Positions 1-13,570 of a stretch of 64,000 nucleotides of DNA are shown here, piece by piece. This stretch comes from Galdieria partita (taxonomy: Eukaryota > Rhodophyta > Bangiophyceae > Galdieriales > Galdieriaceae): positions 1 through 64,000 of the forward strand of contig BQMJ01000059.1 in NCBI GenBank assembly GCA_025991245.1. Direction: 5' to 3'. Position 1 is the first letter of the stretch; the number at the start of each line of letters is the position of its first letter. Under the pieces are notes generated by a model. It was not told where the DNA came from. It made no database searches and saw only the letters and a list, made by a program, of their open reading frames with translations. The position numbers were made by a program, and so were the translations under genes.

Positions 1-583
1 AACCCTAATAAACCCTAATAAACCCTAAATAAACCCTAAATAAACCCTAATAAACCCTAAATAAACCCTAATAAACCCTAATAAACCCTAAATAAACCCT
101 AAATAAACCCTAATAAACCCTAAATAAACCCTAATAAACCCTAATAAACCCTAAATAAACCCTAATAAACCCTAAATAAACCCTAATAAACCCTAATAAA
201 CCCTAAATAACCCTAATAAACCCTAATAAACCCTAATAAACCCTAAATAAACCCTAATAAACCCTAAATAAACCCTAAATAAACCCTAAATAAACCCTAA
301 TAAACCCTAAATAAACCCTAAATAAACCCTAATAAACCCTAATAAACCCTAATAAACCCTAATAAACCCTAAATAAACCCTAATAAACCCTAAATAAACC
401 CTAATAAACCCTAAATAAACCCTAATAAACCCTAAATAAACCCTAATAAACCCTAAATAAACCCTAATAAACCCTAATAAACCCTAAATAAACCCTAATA
501 AACCCTAATAAACCCTAAATAAACCCTAATAAACCCTAATAAACCCTAAATAAACCCTAAATAAACCCTAATAAACCCTAATA
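1..583. repeat. Telomeric repeat array, C-rich strand
   Basis: The array consists of CCCTAATAAA (10 nt) and CCCTAAATAAA (11 nt) units in irregular order, with one CCCTAAATAA variant near 200. Read toward the end, the G-rich strand is TTTATTAGGG and TTTATTTAGGG, so each unit is TTTA plus either TTAGGG or TTTAGGG. There are roughly 55 units. The C-rich strand runs 5' to 3' inward, as expected for a left chromosome end. The two unit lengths differ by one T in the T-run, which fits slippage of telomerase on its template (inference). Confidence 0.95.
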
Positions 584-655
584 GAACCTAATACAACCTA
601 ATAGAACCTTAATAGAACCTAGTACAACCTCAGTAAAACCTCAGTAAAGCCTGAA
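584..655. repeat. Decayed telomere tract
   Basis: Units such as AACCTAATAG, AACCTAATAC and AACCTCAGTA continue the telomeric period with growing divergence. This marks the telomere/subtelomere boundary. Similar short tracts recur near 1217-1245, 1855-1885, 3079-3140, 3708-3740 and 4350-4385. Confidence 0.8.
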
Positions 656-3078
656 TAAGAAAGAAAAATGCATATTTTTTCTGTCGTATTTTTTAAAGTT
701 CACTGCTTTTTCTTCGTGAATGCATCAGAGAAGAAAGTCCTTCAATTCTATCAATCGTTTTACGCTTGCTTCTAGTATAATTAGTTAAGCCGTAAGTTCT
801 TATAAGTGTTTTTCTAATGGCCATATGAGTTTTGGTTTGTTCTTCTTTTTGTTTGTAAATTTGAGTTTGATTGCTGGAACACTTAGAATCCCAAAAAAAT
901 GTTTACATGTCATCGTTAATTAATTATCGTCCTTTTTTGCTTCGCTGTTCTTTTGGTGTGTTATGTCGAGCCAAAATTTTAAGCGGCTTGTTTCAATTTA
1001 AACCTTTTTGGTTGATTTCAGCCTTGTTACTATTCTCTTTTGTTGTCCAAGTTCTAAAGCAAATTATTCAAGCTTTTATTACATTTTATTTTTGTTCTTA
1101 GTTAAGGCTATATATATTCTATAGAGAATCCTCGAGTTTTCTTACAATAGATGAATGTTCCTTTATTTATCCTGTCAATATTTTTCTATAGCATATGACT
1201 TCGGGTGAAAACAGTACTAAACCTTAATAAAACTTAATTGAACCTGATAAAAAGAGTTCCTATTGCCCTGTATCTGACCATCCGCATTTGAACAATTATC
1301 ACTGTCTATGTCATATTGATTTGTTGAAGAAAAAGGCGATGTTTCTCTATGAAGACCTTTACTTTTGCTATTAGTCTCGTAAAATTAGTCAATTTTAAAT
1401 GGTGCTTCTTGTTTTGCTAGTGATAAAATGACGTGCCTTGTGAGCCATTTTTTTGTATGTTTGTATTTGTTGTTCATTAAGGGAAGACCTGGAAATTTAA
1501 GGAAAATTTTAAGATGGTATTTTTAATTCAAAGCTCTTTTGAGTTGAAGCATTTCTCTGCTGCTTTGCAATAATTCGAATTTGTGAGGAATTTAGAAATT
1601 GTGACCATTTTTCTTAAGTAGCTCCCTTTTGTTGTCATTTGCATTATTACCGACGTTCTTGATTGACCTTGTGGAACAGTAGATTTATATGTTTTTCACA
1701 TTATTTTTTTTGCTTTGTCTGATATTTGTGCCAATTCTATTTGGTGTAAGATCCTTTTGGTTTCTGATATTGGTTGAATTTACCTTGAAGTACCCTGTTA
1801 ATATCTTCCAATTGTATTTGAAAGTTTAGTTAAATATGCTTATTCAACTAGAAATTATGCCCTAATGAAGCCTAGAAAACCAAAATAAGGAAAAATTCTT
1901 ATTGCTTCTAGCCTGGGCATACCTAATTTTTCAATCCATTGCGCTCTAGTTGTCTCAAAGTAGGAGTACGCAAAGTAAATTGGTTGTGTCTGGTTTCTTA
2001 TTTATGCTTTTTGTCAAAGAATAGCTACGTATTTTTTATTTTTTATGCTCATTGTGCTACTGACCAGGTTTGGTTTCCTTTCCGCTACATTTTGTTTAAG
2101 ATCCTTTTGGATTGGAAGCTAGAGTTGGTTGTTACATTCCTCGTTTAATTCAGATTTTTTAAAATTCACAATTTTCTGCTTCTTTTGCATTGTTTTGAGA
2201 TTTCAAGTCTTTCGTTTAAATGGTACTCTTCTGGCTACGTTAGTCTAAAAAACGAGCAATGTACGCGAAGAAGTCGTCGCAACAGTTGAGCAATCTGTCA
2301 CAATTAACATTTTCCTCTCTTTATTCTTTGTTGTTTTCGTTATTGCATTCAAGGGTTGTCCCTTCTTTTTACTACTTTTCTATAAATGAAAAAAACATTT
2401 TTCTTCTGTATTTCATTGTCATATAGCAAATGAACTCCCTTTCATTAAAAGCATTGTTTTTTTTTCTACGAGCCGATTGCTGTAACGTGTTAACTTCGTT
2501 TCACACGGTCGACAACTATCTACCCCACGAGAACAGGTTCAATGTATTGATAATGTAAACAACATGTGGTATATGAAAATTCTTCAATATATCCTCTTCT
2601 TTCTATTTCTCTGATTTCTCATTCTATGGTTTGCTCGTAAAATTGGTGTTTGAATTGTTTCTTTAATAAACTTTGGATACAAGTGTAGCCCTTATAATGC
2701 AAAGGTTGCCTATTCCCCTTTGATACATTGCATAAATGCCTCTTCAATACCTTTTCATAGTGCCGTTATGATAGAACTGAAACTAAAATGCTGAAATCTT
2801 TTTTTTTTTAGTGTTGCCATTAATTTTAAAAATTATTGAATTTTTTATGCAGTAATGCTACAGTAATGTTTCTCGCAAATTTGTCTTTTCATATAGGTTT
2901 GTATGGGTATTACTTGGTAACGATAATGATATTTCTTTATTTCCTTTTCTTATTAAATTCGTTGATATCTCCAGTGCATATATAATGAAAAACTTTTCGA
3001 TTTGGATAGTTTCGAAACTTTTGTTTCGATCGTTTTACCAAGACTTTCATAGTTGAACCTTATGAGAATCGTCTTTAT
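584..3078. repeat. Subtelomeric 2.5-kb repeat, copy A
   Basis: This segment aligns along its length with 3079-5595. Matching landmarks include AAGAAAGAAAAATGCAT (about 656 and 3141), CCATCCGCATTTGAA-like text (about 1279 and 3773) and CCTATTCCCCTTTGAT (about 2709 and 5219). Inside it, blocks of about 630 bp each begin with a decayed telomere tract and share phrases such as a TTTATCCTGTnAATATTTTTC-type line, so the unit is itself composite. The short open frames inside are AT-rich, unconserved in frame and not convincing genes. Confidence 0.8.
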
Positions 3079-5595
3079 TAAACCCTAATAGTAAACTATA
3101 AGTAGACCGTATAGTAAACCTCAGTAAAATCTCAATAAGAAAGAAAAATGCATGCTTCCTTCGGCCAGGCTACACATATTTGCAATTCAATTGTTTCTTT
3201 TTTCATGTATGCATTCCAGGATCCGCTTTATTCTATAATGCTTTTTACCGTTGCTTCTAATGTAATCAGTTTTGTCGCAAATTTTTAATGAGTATTTTAA
3301 AGATGGCGTTGTGACTTCTTTTATTTGTTTCTTTCGGTTATGTTTGTATGTCAATCGTATTGCGTGAATACTGGAAATGTAAAGAGAATGTTTACATTTT
3401 ACTCGTAATCAATGGTCGCCCTTTTTTGTTTAGCCATTTTTCTGTTGGTTTGTGTTGATTGAAAATTTTAAGCGGTTTGCTCAAATGGAAACTTTTTTGT
3501 AGTAATTGTTATTTTTGACATTGTCGTCTTTCATTGACCAAGTTGTAAAGCAATTTTTAAAGCTTTTATTACATATCAGTTTTCTTTGTTCTTCGTTGAA
3601 GCCTTGTATGTTGTGTAAAGTATACTCGAGTTTTCATATAATGGTTGAATGTGCCTTTATTTATCCTGTTAATATTTTTCTATAGTGTGTGACTTTGGAT
3701 AAAAACAGCAATAAACCTTAATATAACTTATTAAACCCTGATAAAAAAGCTCCCATTGCCCTGTACCAAAACATCCGCATTTGAAAATTTATTATGTTCT
3801 CGGTCATCACAATGCATTAGAGAAAGAAAATGAATTGGTTCTACCAAAACCTCTACTTTTGCTTTTAGTCTGGTGAAAATAATTATTTTTAAACTGTGCT
3901 GCTTGTTTTGCCAGTGATGAAGTGACTTGTCTTATGAGCTACCTTTGCGTACGTTGGTATTTTTTGTTTGTTACTGGAAGACCTGGGAATTTATTGAAAA
4001 TTTTAAGATGCTATTTTTTAAAGCTACTTTCAGTTGAAGCATTTATGTTGCTTTGCAGTAATTCGATATCGTGAGGTTTTCAGAAATTGTGAGCATTTTT
4101 CTTCAATGGTTCCTTTTTCTTGTTATTAGTATTATTACCTTCGTTCTTAATTGATCGAGTGGCACAGTAAATGAATGTTTATTTTTTTCACATTATGATA
4201 CTTCGCTTTATCTGGTATTTTTGCGGAATCTATTTGGTGAAAAGTCTTTTTGGTTTCTGGCAATGGATGAATTTACCTTGATTGACCCTGTTAATATCTT
4301 CCAGTAGTATTTGAAATTTTAGGTAAATATGCATGTTTGACTTGAAATTATATCCTAATGAAACCTAATAAAACTGAAATAAGAAAAAAAATGCTTATTG
4401 CTTTCAGCCAGGACATTCATAGTTTTTCAATTCATTGCGCTCTAGTAGTCTCAAAATAGGAGTGGGCAGAGTAAATTGTTTATGTCTGTTTTCTTAGTTA
4501 TGTTCTTTACCAAAGAATAGTTACGTATTGTTTTACTTTTTTTGCTTGTTGTGCCACTGACCAAGTTTGCTTTCCTGTCAGCTACATTTGGTTTAAGTTT
4601 TTTTTTTGGAATGGAAACTAGAGTTAGTTTTTAGATTGCTTCTTTTGTTCAAATTCTTTTTTGGAGTTCACCAATTTTTGCTTCTTTTGTGTTGTTTCGA
4701 GATTTTAGTTGGTTCGTTTGAATGGTACCCTTCTGGTGTCATAAGTATGAGGCGCGAGCAATGTACGTGAACAATTCGTTGCAACAGTAGAGCAATCTAA
4801 CACTACTAACATTTTCATTTCTTTGTTTTTTGCTGCGTTCATTGTTGTTTTCAAGGATTGTCCCTCCTTTTTACTACTTTTCCTCCAATGAGAGAAAGAT
4901 ATTTTTCTTCTGTATTTCAATGTGGTTTAGTTAATAAATTCACTTTCATCCAAAGTATTGTATTTTTTTCTCTCTGAGCAGTTTGCTGTAACTTTTTCAC
5001 TTCGTTTTATACGGTCGACAAATATCTGCAGGACGAGAACAGGTTCAAGGTATTGATGATGTAAGAAACATGTGGTATATGGAAATTCTTCAATGTATTC
5101 TCAAGTTTCTATTTCTCAAAATTCTTATTATACTATGGCTTTCTTATAAAATCGGTATTTTTATTGTTCCTTTGATAAACTTTAGAAACAAGTGTAGCCC
5201 TTATAATGCAAAGATTGCCTATTCCCCTTTGATGTATTGCATGAACTTCTCTTCAATACCTTTCCATAATGCCAAAATAAGAGACCTGAAACTGAACTGC
5301 TGTAGTCTTTTTCTTCTTTCTTTTAATATTGTCATAAATTTTATAAATTCTTGAACTTTTTTATGCATTAATGACACAGTAATGTTTCTCATAAATTTCT
5401 CTTTTCATATAGGTTTGTATGGGTATTACTTAGTAACGATATTGATATTTCTTTATTGATGTTTCGTATTAAGATCGTTGCTATCTTCAGTGCATACATA
5501 ATAATAAGAGTTCAATTTGGATAGTTTCGAAACTTCTGTTTCGATCGCTTCACCAAGACCTTCATGGTTGAACCTTACCCTATGAAAATAGTCTT
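3079..5595. repeat. Subtelomeric 2.5-kb repeat, copy B
   Basis: This is the second, diverged tandem copy of the 584-3078 unit. It again starts with a decayed telomere tract (AAACCCTAATAGTAAACTATAAG) and ends at a GTTGAACCTTA phrase also found at the end of copy A (about 3054 and 5570). Substitutions and small indels are spread throughout, so the duplication is not recent. No gene is seen. Confidence 0.8.
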
Positions 5596-8500
5596 GAAAA
5601 ATCTGTCTTAGATAGCAAAATTTTAAGTAGTGCTTTTTGATCACTTTATTGTATTCTACGTTGCAGTGTTATTGAAAATGTAAACAATTGGTAGATAGTT
5701 TTTACTTTCTGACGGCCTAAAGGTACTGTTTGTTTCATTACGTAAGAACCCTTAACTTGAAATATAGTGTCGCTATACATATTTAGCAAAAAGTATACAA
5801 AGCTTATGGTATTCTTGGATTTTCAAAAGCAAAACATTGTGTTTCGGTAAACTTTTCGATCCGCCTTTTATCTATTCTCAACAATGCCAAACTGAGAATC
5901 AATTTGTTTTTTTTTTTTAGTGTGAATTACTATGCCCTAGATTCTTGCTCAACTGTCGTTTTCTAAGAATGATTGAATTAGGAGATTCAATAGTCATATA
6001 GACTCTTAGTTCACAATTTAAAAAATGCAGCTTTTTGCTCCTTTTTCTTCTAGTATTACTGTCTGTTTTCCTTTTGTGTTTTATGTCTTATAACCCTTGA
6101 ATGTGTAATGAAATTTTCCTAGGTTCTATTTCACCTATGTACTAAAATGTTCGAGGTGAGAATACATTGATTATTTTTATATACAGATTTGTTCTATTTT
6201 TCTTTTTACTAAATTTTGCATTATCACCTACTATTTACCCCTGTGAACAACTAGGAATACTGATGCCATAAGGACAAATAATGTATTGAAGTTATTCAAC
6301 TTTTTCACTTGGGCCAACCTCTTTAAATTCTTTCTTTTGCTATAGACTCTATTCGAGACGACATTTTTATCGCTCTTCTAATGAGCCCTAGATAATTTTA
6401 GAAAAACAGTTAAACCTTTTTTTTATTTGAAAAGACACGTTTTGCCATTTTTTCTAAAAAGCATGCGTTTTTCTCAATTCACTAAATCGTCGTAAAAGAA
6501 TCTAATAGAGTATAAAATTAAGTGGTGTAGATTCTGTTAAATTCTTTTGAAATTGTGTCAACATTCTTGATGATTTTTGTGATTTTGCTAATTTATTTCG
6601 AGTGACAAAATAATTCTTCCTTTGAATTCTTTTTGGAATCACCTCCACAGTTGTATTGGTATTTTATGTAAGCGACATTCAATTGTTCCATTTGTTTCAC
6701 CTTTATTGAAGTTTTTAATTTTTGGGGGAACTGAGCAATTTGGTTGTGAGTTTGATGCATTGCGAAATCTAAATCTGGTAATTTTTACAGCTAGCGTATT
6801 GCATGGCTTGTTTCACTATAGTCGTTTTCGATATTGAAAAGCGACAGTTTTTCAAAAAGTAGAATCGTGCAACTGTTGGTTTTTACTATGTGGTATCTTT
6901 TATCAGACACCTTTTTTGTAAAAAGAATTTTTTTGCTTTCTTATGGTAACTGGATCCATTTTGTTCTATTTTATGTTGATTGGCATAATATTGTACACGA
7001 ATTGTACTGTTGGTATATATAATGAAGACAAAGCAAGCCACGCCTTTTCCATAAAAAAGCCTCAAATGAATTGAACAGTTTGCAATCTAGCCACAAAAGT
7101 TCAACGTTTGTCTGTAGCATCTTCGATATTATATGCTTTATGTCAGTTTGACTATGATTTGAATGACAGCTTGAAGAGAAACATATCTCTCAAGAGCACT
7201 TTTCCTCCATGAGTTTGTTGTATTTTTATTCTTGTGCTTTGAAATCATCCTGGTGTTCTTGTTTCTCTCCTAAATATATATAGAATTTCTTTTGAGTATT
7301 TCAATTTGACAAAAGTATTGAATTGTATACGACTGAGAATATGGTAGGTTCTTTTATGAACATGCATTTGGATACTACTTCTTACTATCTTTTGCATTGT
7401 CGACTAATGTCCGTTGAAGAAAACAATTAGAGATATACTTATTCAATAAAGACAAGTAGTATATGAGAATTCTTCAACTTTCTAGAGATTCTATTTCTCT
7501 TGCTGTCTTTCTTTTCTCTATGGGTTATTTTCAAAATCGCTATCTGTATCGTTCAGTTATTAGTCTGTATGTGTACGAAAGAAAGAAACGCTACAAAGGT
7601 CTAATAAAAAAAAGAATCGTCTAGTGTCCTCTGACATACGTCATGTGCTTTCCTTCAACGAATTATGTTCTAGTGAAACCAATGTTATAAAGCCAAGAAT
7701 TGTTTAATAATTCAAATATTTTAACTTACCTTGTTGCTTTCATGTTGGGTAGTGTTTAAGTTTTGTTTTGTTTGTTGATCCATTCGTGTCAATTCATCTT
7801 CGCCTATGAAATCTTCATCCCCTAATATACTCGTGCACTTGTACCGCTTTTGACTGATCATGAATTTTCTCTAGTACTTGTTTTGGGGGAACGTTTTCAT
7901 TTGTTTGGAGCGAACATAATTCATTATTTACTTGAAATCTTGCAAAACTAAATTGGCTCCGCTTTCCGTTTTTTGCAACAGTACTATTTACCATCTACTG
8001 TATCAGAGTCTTTCTCGATTCGCCGACAGTGATCTACCTTGTTTCGCCCTATTTTTTTCTTATATTGTCCTATCTATCACTTAGCAACTTGGCAAAGCAG
8101 GGTTTTATTTTCTTATGATCATTGTATACTCCTTATTTCATTCTGTGAGTATCTTTGTATACTATAATGCTACTTTGCTGATGGTATACATATTGAACCA
8201 AATCTAAGCCATACCATACATATGCCATAAAAAAGGCTTTCAATTGAAAGAAGCAGTTAACAATGACAACATTAATATTCCATAATGTCTGCTGTTCTTC
8301 CTCTTTCTTCTTGCTTTATGTCTACCTGGTCAATACTTTGCGCGATAACTAATAGAAGATTATATCACTGCGTGGCATTTTTCCTTATTGGTCATATTGC
8401 ACTTTCACTCTTTTTCTCTACAATCAGTTTGTTCTTCTTTGTTTTCTTATCTTTAAATAATTTTTTAGTCTTTTAGTGTGCATTGCATAATATTTTGGTT

Positions 8501-10904
8501 TCTTCCTAGCTCTTTTCTCTAGAATTTTCTATTTGAAACTCATTTGTTTGGAAAGTCCTCCAAACGAAATTCAATTTCTTCCATTATTACCATAAGAAAT
8601 TTCAATGCGTCTTGCTTTTCATACTTATCTATGTTTAAATCGGTACTTGGCGAATAGAAATTAAATGAATGCCTTCTACTGAGGTACATATTCATTTCTA
8701 CGTTTTAATAGGGAGCAAGAGCAAGATTGAGACTAGCAGTCTTTGTTAACGGCTCAACTTGAAATACTGTGGTATTTGAGACACTGCAGGAGAAGCTCTG
8801 CTTGTAAATATTCTAGTGTACTTGCAAACTGGCTCAAGAATTTCCAACTATGTCATGTATGCAAAAATGCACCATAGAGATTTTGAATCAATCCTTGGTC
8901 TTTCCTCAACTTTTCCAGAGGACAATGGACTATCAAAGAAAAGCTTGGTAAGTTCGATTCGTTTACTCCTTCATTTCTGTTGATTTCGACCACTACTTAT
9001 TTTTATATTTACAAATAAATAGCACTCTAGCCATTTTTTAGACAGTTGGAGCTTATTCTTGGCTAATCGTGAAAAAAAGTTCATATGAAACAAGAAAACA
9101 CAAATTAGTATATACAAACCAATTTCTACAACTTTTTTTCTACAAATATCTGCTTTAAAAAGATTTTGTAAAATTTTTGAATTTTGTCGAGAATTGGCTA
9201 CGTAGAACAAAACACAGCCCATGACAACCAAATAGTAATAGAAGAAAGTGAGGGAATGAATCAATGAACCCTCATGTGAACTTCTTACTGGATTTCCCAA
9301 CGACCCAGCTTGGATCTTAATTCAGCTTAGTAAAATCTACAATGCAACAAGTTTTTCATTTGCAACACAATCTACTAAGTTTCTATATATTATTTGCTAA
9401 TATTGTTTTCACAGATATCACTTTCTAATTTAGTCTCTTGTAAAGAATAGAGGTTTCTTTGTAAAATTACATTTCTTCTTGTTGAGTGTGTAAGGTTTTT
9501 GAATGTGTAGTTTTTTCCAGGTACTACTTTAGGTGTTTTTTATGTTATTTTTTTCCTCTTTCACATCACAGTGTAATTGAACATGATTTCAGCATTGTGC
9601 ATTACAGACAACTTTATTGTTTTAATGTATTTTATTCCGAACTTTTTGCATGGTCCGCTTTTATATGTTTTCCTAATTGTTTTAATTCGCCACTGGGTTA
9701 TATAAAATTCGTAAACTGTTTCTTCTCCTAGACTTCCTGTAATTTTGAAATTTGATTGTGTTTGTCCTTGTTTTGGCTGAGTGGTTTGTTTTCAGCTAAT
9801 ATTGTTGTTGCCAGAAATTTTTGGTTTTCTTTTTCTCTTTTCAATTGAATATTCTATGTGGAACTCTCACAAGTACATGGTGTCTTCAATAAGTTTCTGT
9901 GATAAATAAAGCTTCTCATGTCGATGTCTTGCATCTCTATTTATTGTTTTGATTGATATTGGGTTGTTTGAAACTTTTCTTTTAAACTGTGGTCTTAGAA
10001 GCATTTTTGTATAGTTGTTCTTCATAATAAAGTTTTTCTTATGAAGCGATACGAGAAACTTTCTTTTTTGGCGTTGGGTGATAGCTCTACTGCATTGGCC
10101 CCAGCTCTGTCCACTTATGAATAATTCTGACTGGCTGATTGGTAAAGCTTGAATGGTCAATTCTAGTCTTCGCCTTTTTTTAAGAATTTGCGTTGATTCT
10201 TTGAAGTCTCTCTGTTTACAGCTTTGTAACTCAAAGTGGCTAAACGTTGAGTCTCGCCTCTCCTGAATTGGGTTAAAGCATATGCAAATTGCCAAGATTC
10301 GATTTCTTCGATGTTATCAATTGTATTTTCCTTCTATAGTGGTCCTTTTTGGTACTGTGTATTGCAGTTGGTGTTTGTCTTTCTTTCTTGGCTAAAAGTC
10401 TTTCTCGTTTGTATATAAATGACAAGGTAATTTGTCTATAAATGAAATTACGGTCGAATTCGTGGACAGTTGTCAGTTTGTATACTTTGTGCTTGTCAGC
10501 CTTTTTATAGAATTGTACGTTGCATAGCTGGTTGTGATTTCCCAATAGAAAGACAAGGTTATTTAAGTGCCAACAGTAATACTATTCAAACAGTATCCTT
10601 TCTAAAACTGTGTCTCACAAACTGTCAACTGCTAAGTATTTATAGACTTGAGCACAAAAGACTACGGTAGCTGTTCCAAACATACACTATGCCGACGAAT
10701 TGCGAAGCCTTTCTTTTGTGAAAGTTTTTCCCATCAGACACTCTTTTTCTTCCAAGTTTTGTTTCGAAATTGCATCCTTCAAGTGACCTCGTCAAGTAAG
10801 ATTAGCAAACAACGACGTAAAGATGCTTCAAAGTGGGTGTACAAACTCTGTTCACGTCCGTTTTCGAAACAGCAACTCACAGTTGAACTGCGCAGTTCAG
10901 TTTC
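5596..10904. other. AT-rich subtelomeric stretch without a convincing gene
   Basis: No frame shows a recognisable protein, a codon bias or a splice pattern. Part of it (about 7430-7600) is a further decayed relative of the 2560-2690 and 5068-5200 parts of the 2.5-kb repeat. About 5905-6100 resembles about 14040-14230 (shared phrases such as AATTGAATTnGGAGATTC and CTGTnTTnCTTnTGTGTTTA). The frames of 60-140 codons seen here on both strands are most simply chance openings in T-rich DNA. Confidence 0.6.
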
Positions 10905-11610
10905 CACGAGCCAATCTCCCCTCTCCACTTGGACAATAGATTCTCAATAGACAAAAACTGACAATGACAGGAATCGTTTTTGTGAAGAACGAAAGAGAAT
11001 CAACTCAGAATATACTTCGACTGTTACAAACGATCTTGGTAATTGTTCCACAAGAGAGAGTCCTCCTCTGTTGTTTATAGGACAACAATTAGTAGTACAA
11101 TTCAAATGGAAAAACCAAGTTACATTGGAAGACTAGAGTGGGACAAGGATTCAAGGTCAAAGACTATTTGGAGCCTTTGTGCCGACTGGTTCCCCACTAC
11201 TCCGCAGGGTCAATGTCTTCAAACAGACCAGAAACTAAAGATCAACAAATTCTCTAAAAGAACTACGTTGCATTCGACAGGAACTTGGAAGCTACTTTGA
11301 GGTTCAAGTCAAGTTGTTCACAGGAAACGACCAAAACAAACTGGGCCTTGGTTGGTATTTCAAAAAGCGCGAAATCATAAAACCTCAAAGTTTGGTCGTA
11401 CTAAAAAGTTCTTCTCTAAATTCAACTACTTATATTTTCATAAAAAGGAACAACTTTATCCACTTCAAAACAGATGGTAACAATGCAACTACAGCCACAG
11501 TTGAGCAAAACAATCACAAAGAGAGATTGGGCAAAGTGATGTTGAAGAGCTCCTCGAGTACCGTCAAAAGTGCACACGCCATATAGTTTCATATGTACCT
11601 CGTAAACACT
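10905..11610. repeat. Dispersed subtelomeric repeat, copy 1
   Basis: It contains the order CTCTCCACTTGGA, AAACTGACAATGACAGG, CAACTCAGAATATACTTCGA, AAAAACCAAGTTACA and TTGTGCCGACTGGTTCCCCA. The same order of phrases recurs near 12990-13570 and 15415-15760. The function is unknown and no frame is shared among the copies. Confidence 0.6.
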
Positions 11611-12989
11611 TTCCAAGGGAACCTTCCACTCAAGGGTTTACCTAGAATACTATTGATTCTCGAACGTTGCGTTATTTGAAGAGAACCGTTGTGTTAGAAT
11701 GATCGTTGACATACCCCTGAGAGTAAAGCCCGCCATTGTATAGTGAGATAAACTCACCTTTGTTATTTACCTTGGAGATTTACTGGCTTCAGGTTGATTT
11801 GGAGAACATTGAGCTCTAATCGATAGGAATCATTTCAAAAAAGTATAATCTGCCATTTTCAAGAAGGGCGTGTTTCCCACAACTTGGAACGATTGGGTGT
11901 GTGGTTGCCAAGTTATCATAGAGAAATTTCGTCAAGTAGAGTGAACACTTGTGCTGATCAATGTCTAGCTGAACTGTTTGGAACTTGGAGGACTGTGAAT
12001 TATGTGTTACCAGTATCAAGGACTTTTTAGACTTTTGCAGATGTGAGTTTATACAATCTGGTCGAGTGTTTCAATTATCAACAAAACGTGATTCAAGTAA
12101 ACATTGGAAGTGACACATGTATATAATTTGTATGTTACCTACAAGTATGTTGATAAAGAATCCAGTCGAGTTTCTCAAACAGCTTGAGTACATAGACCAC
12201 GTGTCACATATTCTATTTTGTATGATTCAATTGCGAAAACAAAGAATTAGTTGTTGACTCTTTCTATTTTGTATAAAAGCTATATATGAAAACTGTCCAT
12301 AATGGCATAGCGTCACGACTCACATACTAAGTGTCGTTGCAAAAACCTTGCCTTGTTTTGTCCCTTGACAATAACAGTCACCCACCCAGACCCTCAGCCA
12401 GTCATTCTCTTAGAACAGAACAACGTTTCAAACAGCCTAAGTTTCACAAAAGTCAACAATCTACCACGGAAAATTCTGCAAACACTAGAGCACTCCAAAG
12501 TTGGAGAAAGATAACCAAAATGTCAAGGTAGCTTCCCAAGACAAAGAATTGCCTACACTAGTAAACCCAACAGAGAAAAGCAAAAGAGGCAAGAAAGAAG
12601 CAACTCAGTCATAAACTCTTCAACTATACCCAGAATACTTCAACACGTTATGAAGCTAGTACCTGGACTCACTCTCGATTCTAGTTCCCTCAGAGTTTCT
12701 CTGATAAAAAACACAGACGCATCTACAATAGTTCTATTAAACCATTCTCTCATGAAAACTTTCAAAGTTGGCTATTCTCCAAATATATTCTAAAACGCAA
12801 CGCCAAAACTCAAAGTTGGAAAAATATCTGTTGCATTTTGGAAACATATCAACTGGTCAAGCACTCAAATAGTTACAAAGCTTTATCTAATTCCCAGTCA
12901 ACTAGCTCATATATCGCAAATTTAGTGATTTCTTCAAGTCTGTCAACAGAAGGTTGAAAGCTGCCATCATCACTTCGTCCAATCAAGCA

Positions 12990-13570
12990 AATCGCTCCTC
13001 TCTCCTTCCCCCCAATTAGATAAGAGACTCTAAATGGTCATAAACTGACAAATAAAAGAACTGGTTGTTTGAAGAAGACAAGAATCGACTCAGAATGTAC
13101 TTCGAGTGCTACAAAAGACCTTGATGAGTGTGACACAAAAGAGGATTCATAGCAGCAATTCACAAGACTTGACTTTGTAGTATGAAAAACCAAGTTACAC
13201 GACAAGACTGTATATGGGCAGGGGTTCAAACTTAAAAAACAATTGAGAACTCTTTATGCCGACTTTTTCCACAGTAGTCTACATAGTAAAAACGCCTGTA
13301 AACTTACCAGAAAATAAAGAGCAACAGTTTTCAACAAGGATCCAGGTTGAGGTACGTGCAACATGAACTTGACTAAAGACAAGTATTTTTCAAGCTTTAT
13401 GGAACTCAAGTTTCAAGTCTTTGGCAGCTACGACCAATACTAGCAGGGCTTTGGTGGCAAAGTTTGGTCTTGAAAAGTTTCTCGTTCGAACCCACTGTTT
13501 CACACTATAGGCATCTTTGTCTAAACTTATCGTTTTGCTTTGAGGCAGTATCATTGCATTGAAACGGAAA
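12990..13570. repeat. Dispersed subtelomeric repeat, copy 2
   Basis: Phrases such as CATAAACTGACAAATAAAAG, CGACTCAGAATGTACTTCGA, AAAAACCAAGTTACACGA and TTTATGCCGACTTTTTCCA match copy 1 in order and spacing. The interval between the copies (about 11610-12990) and the one after this copy (13570-15415) hold no gene that I can support. The latter includes the 14040-14230 relative of 5905-6100. Confidence 0.6.

Noticed and set aside
1-583. Telomeric array as a CRISPR-like repeat array
   Set aside because: Units are contiguous without spacers and are plainly telomeric; no cas genes, eukaryotic host.
13480-13520. GTTCGAACCC as a tRNA B-box
   Set aside because: No matching A-box or cloverleaf arms at the proper distance on either strand.
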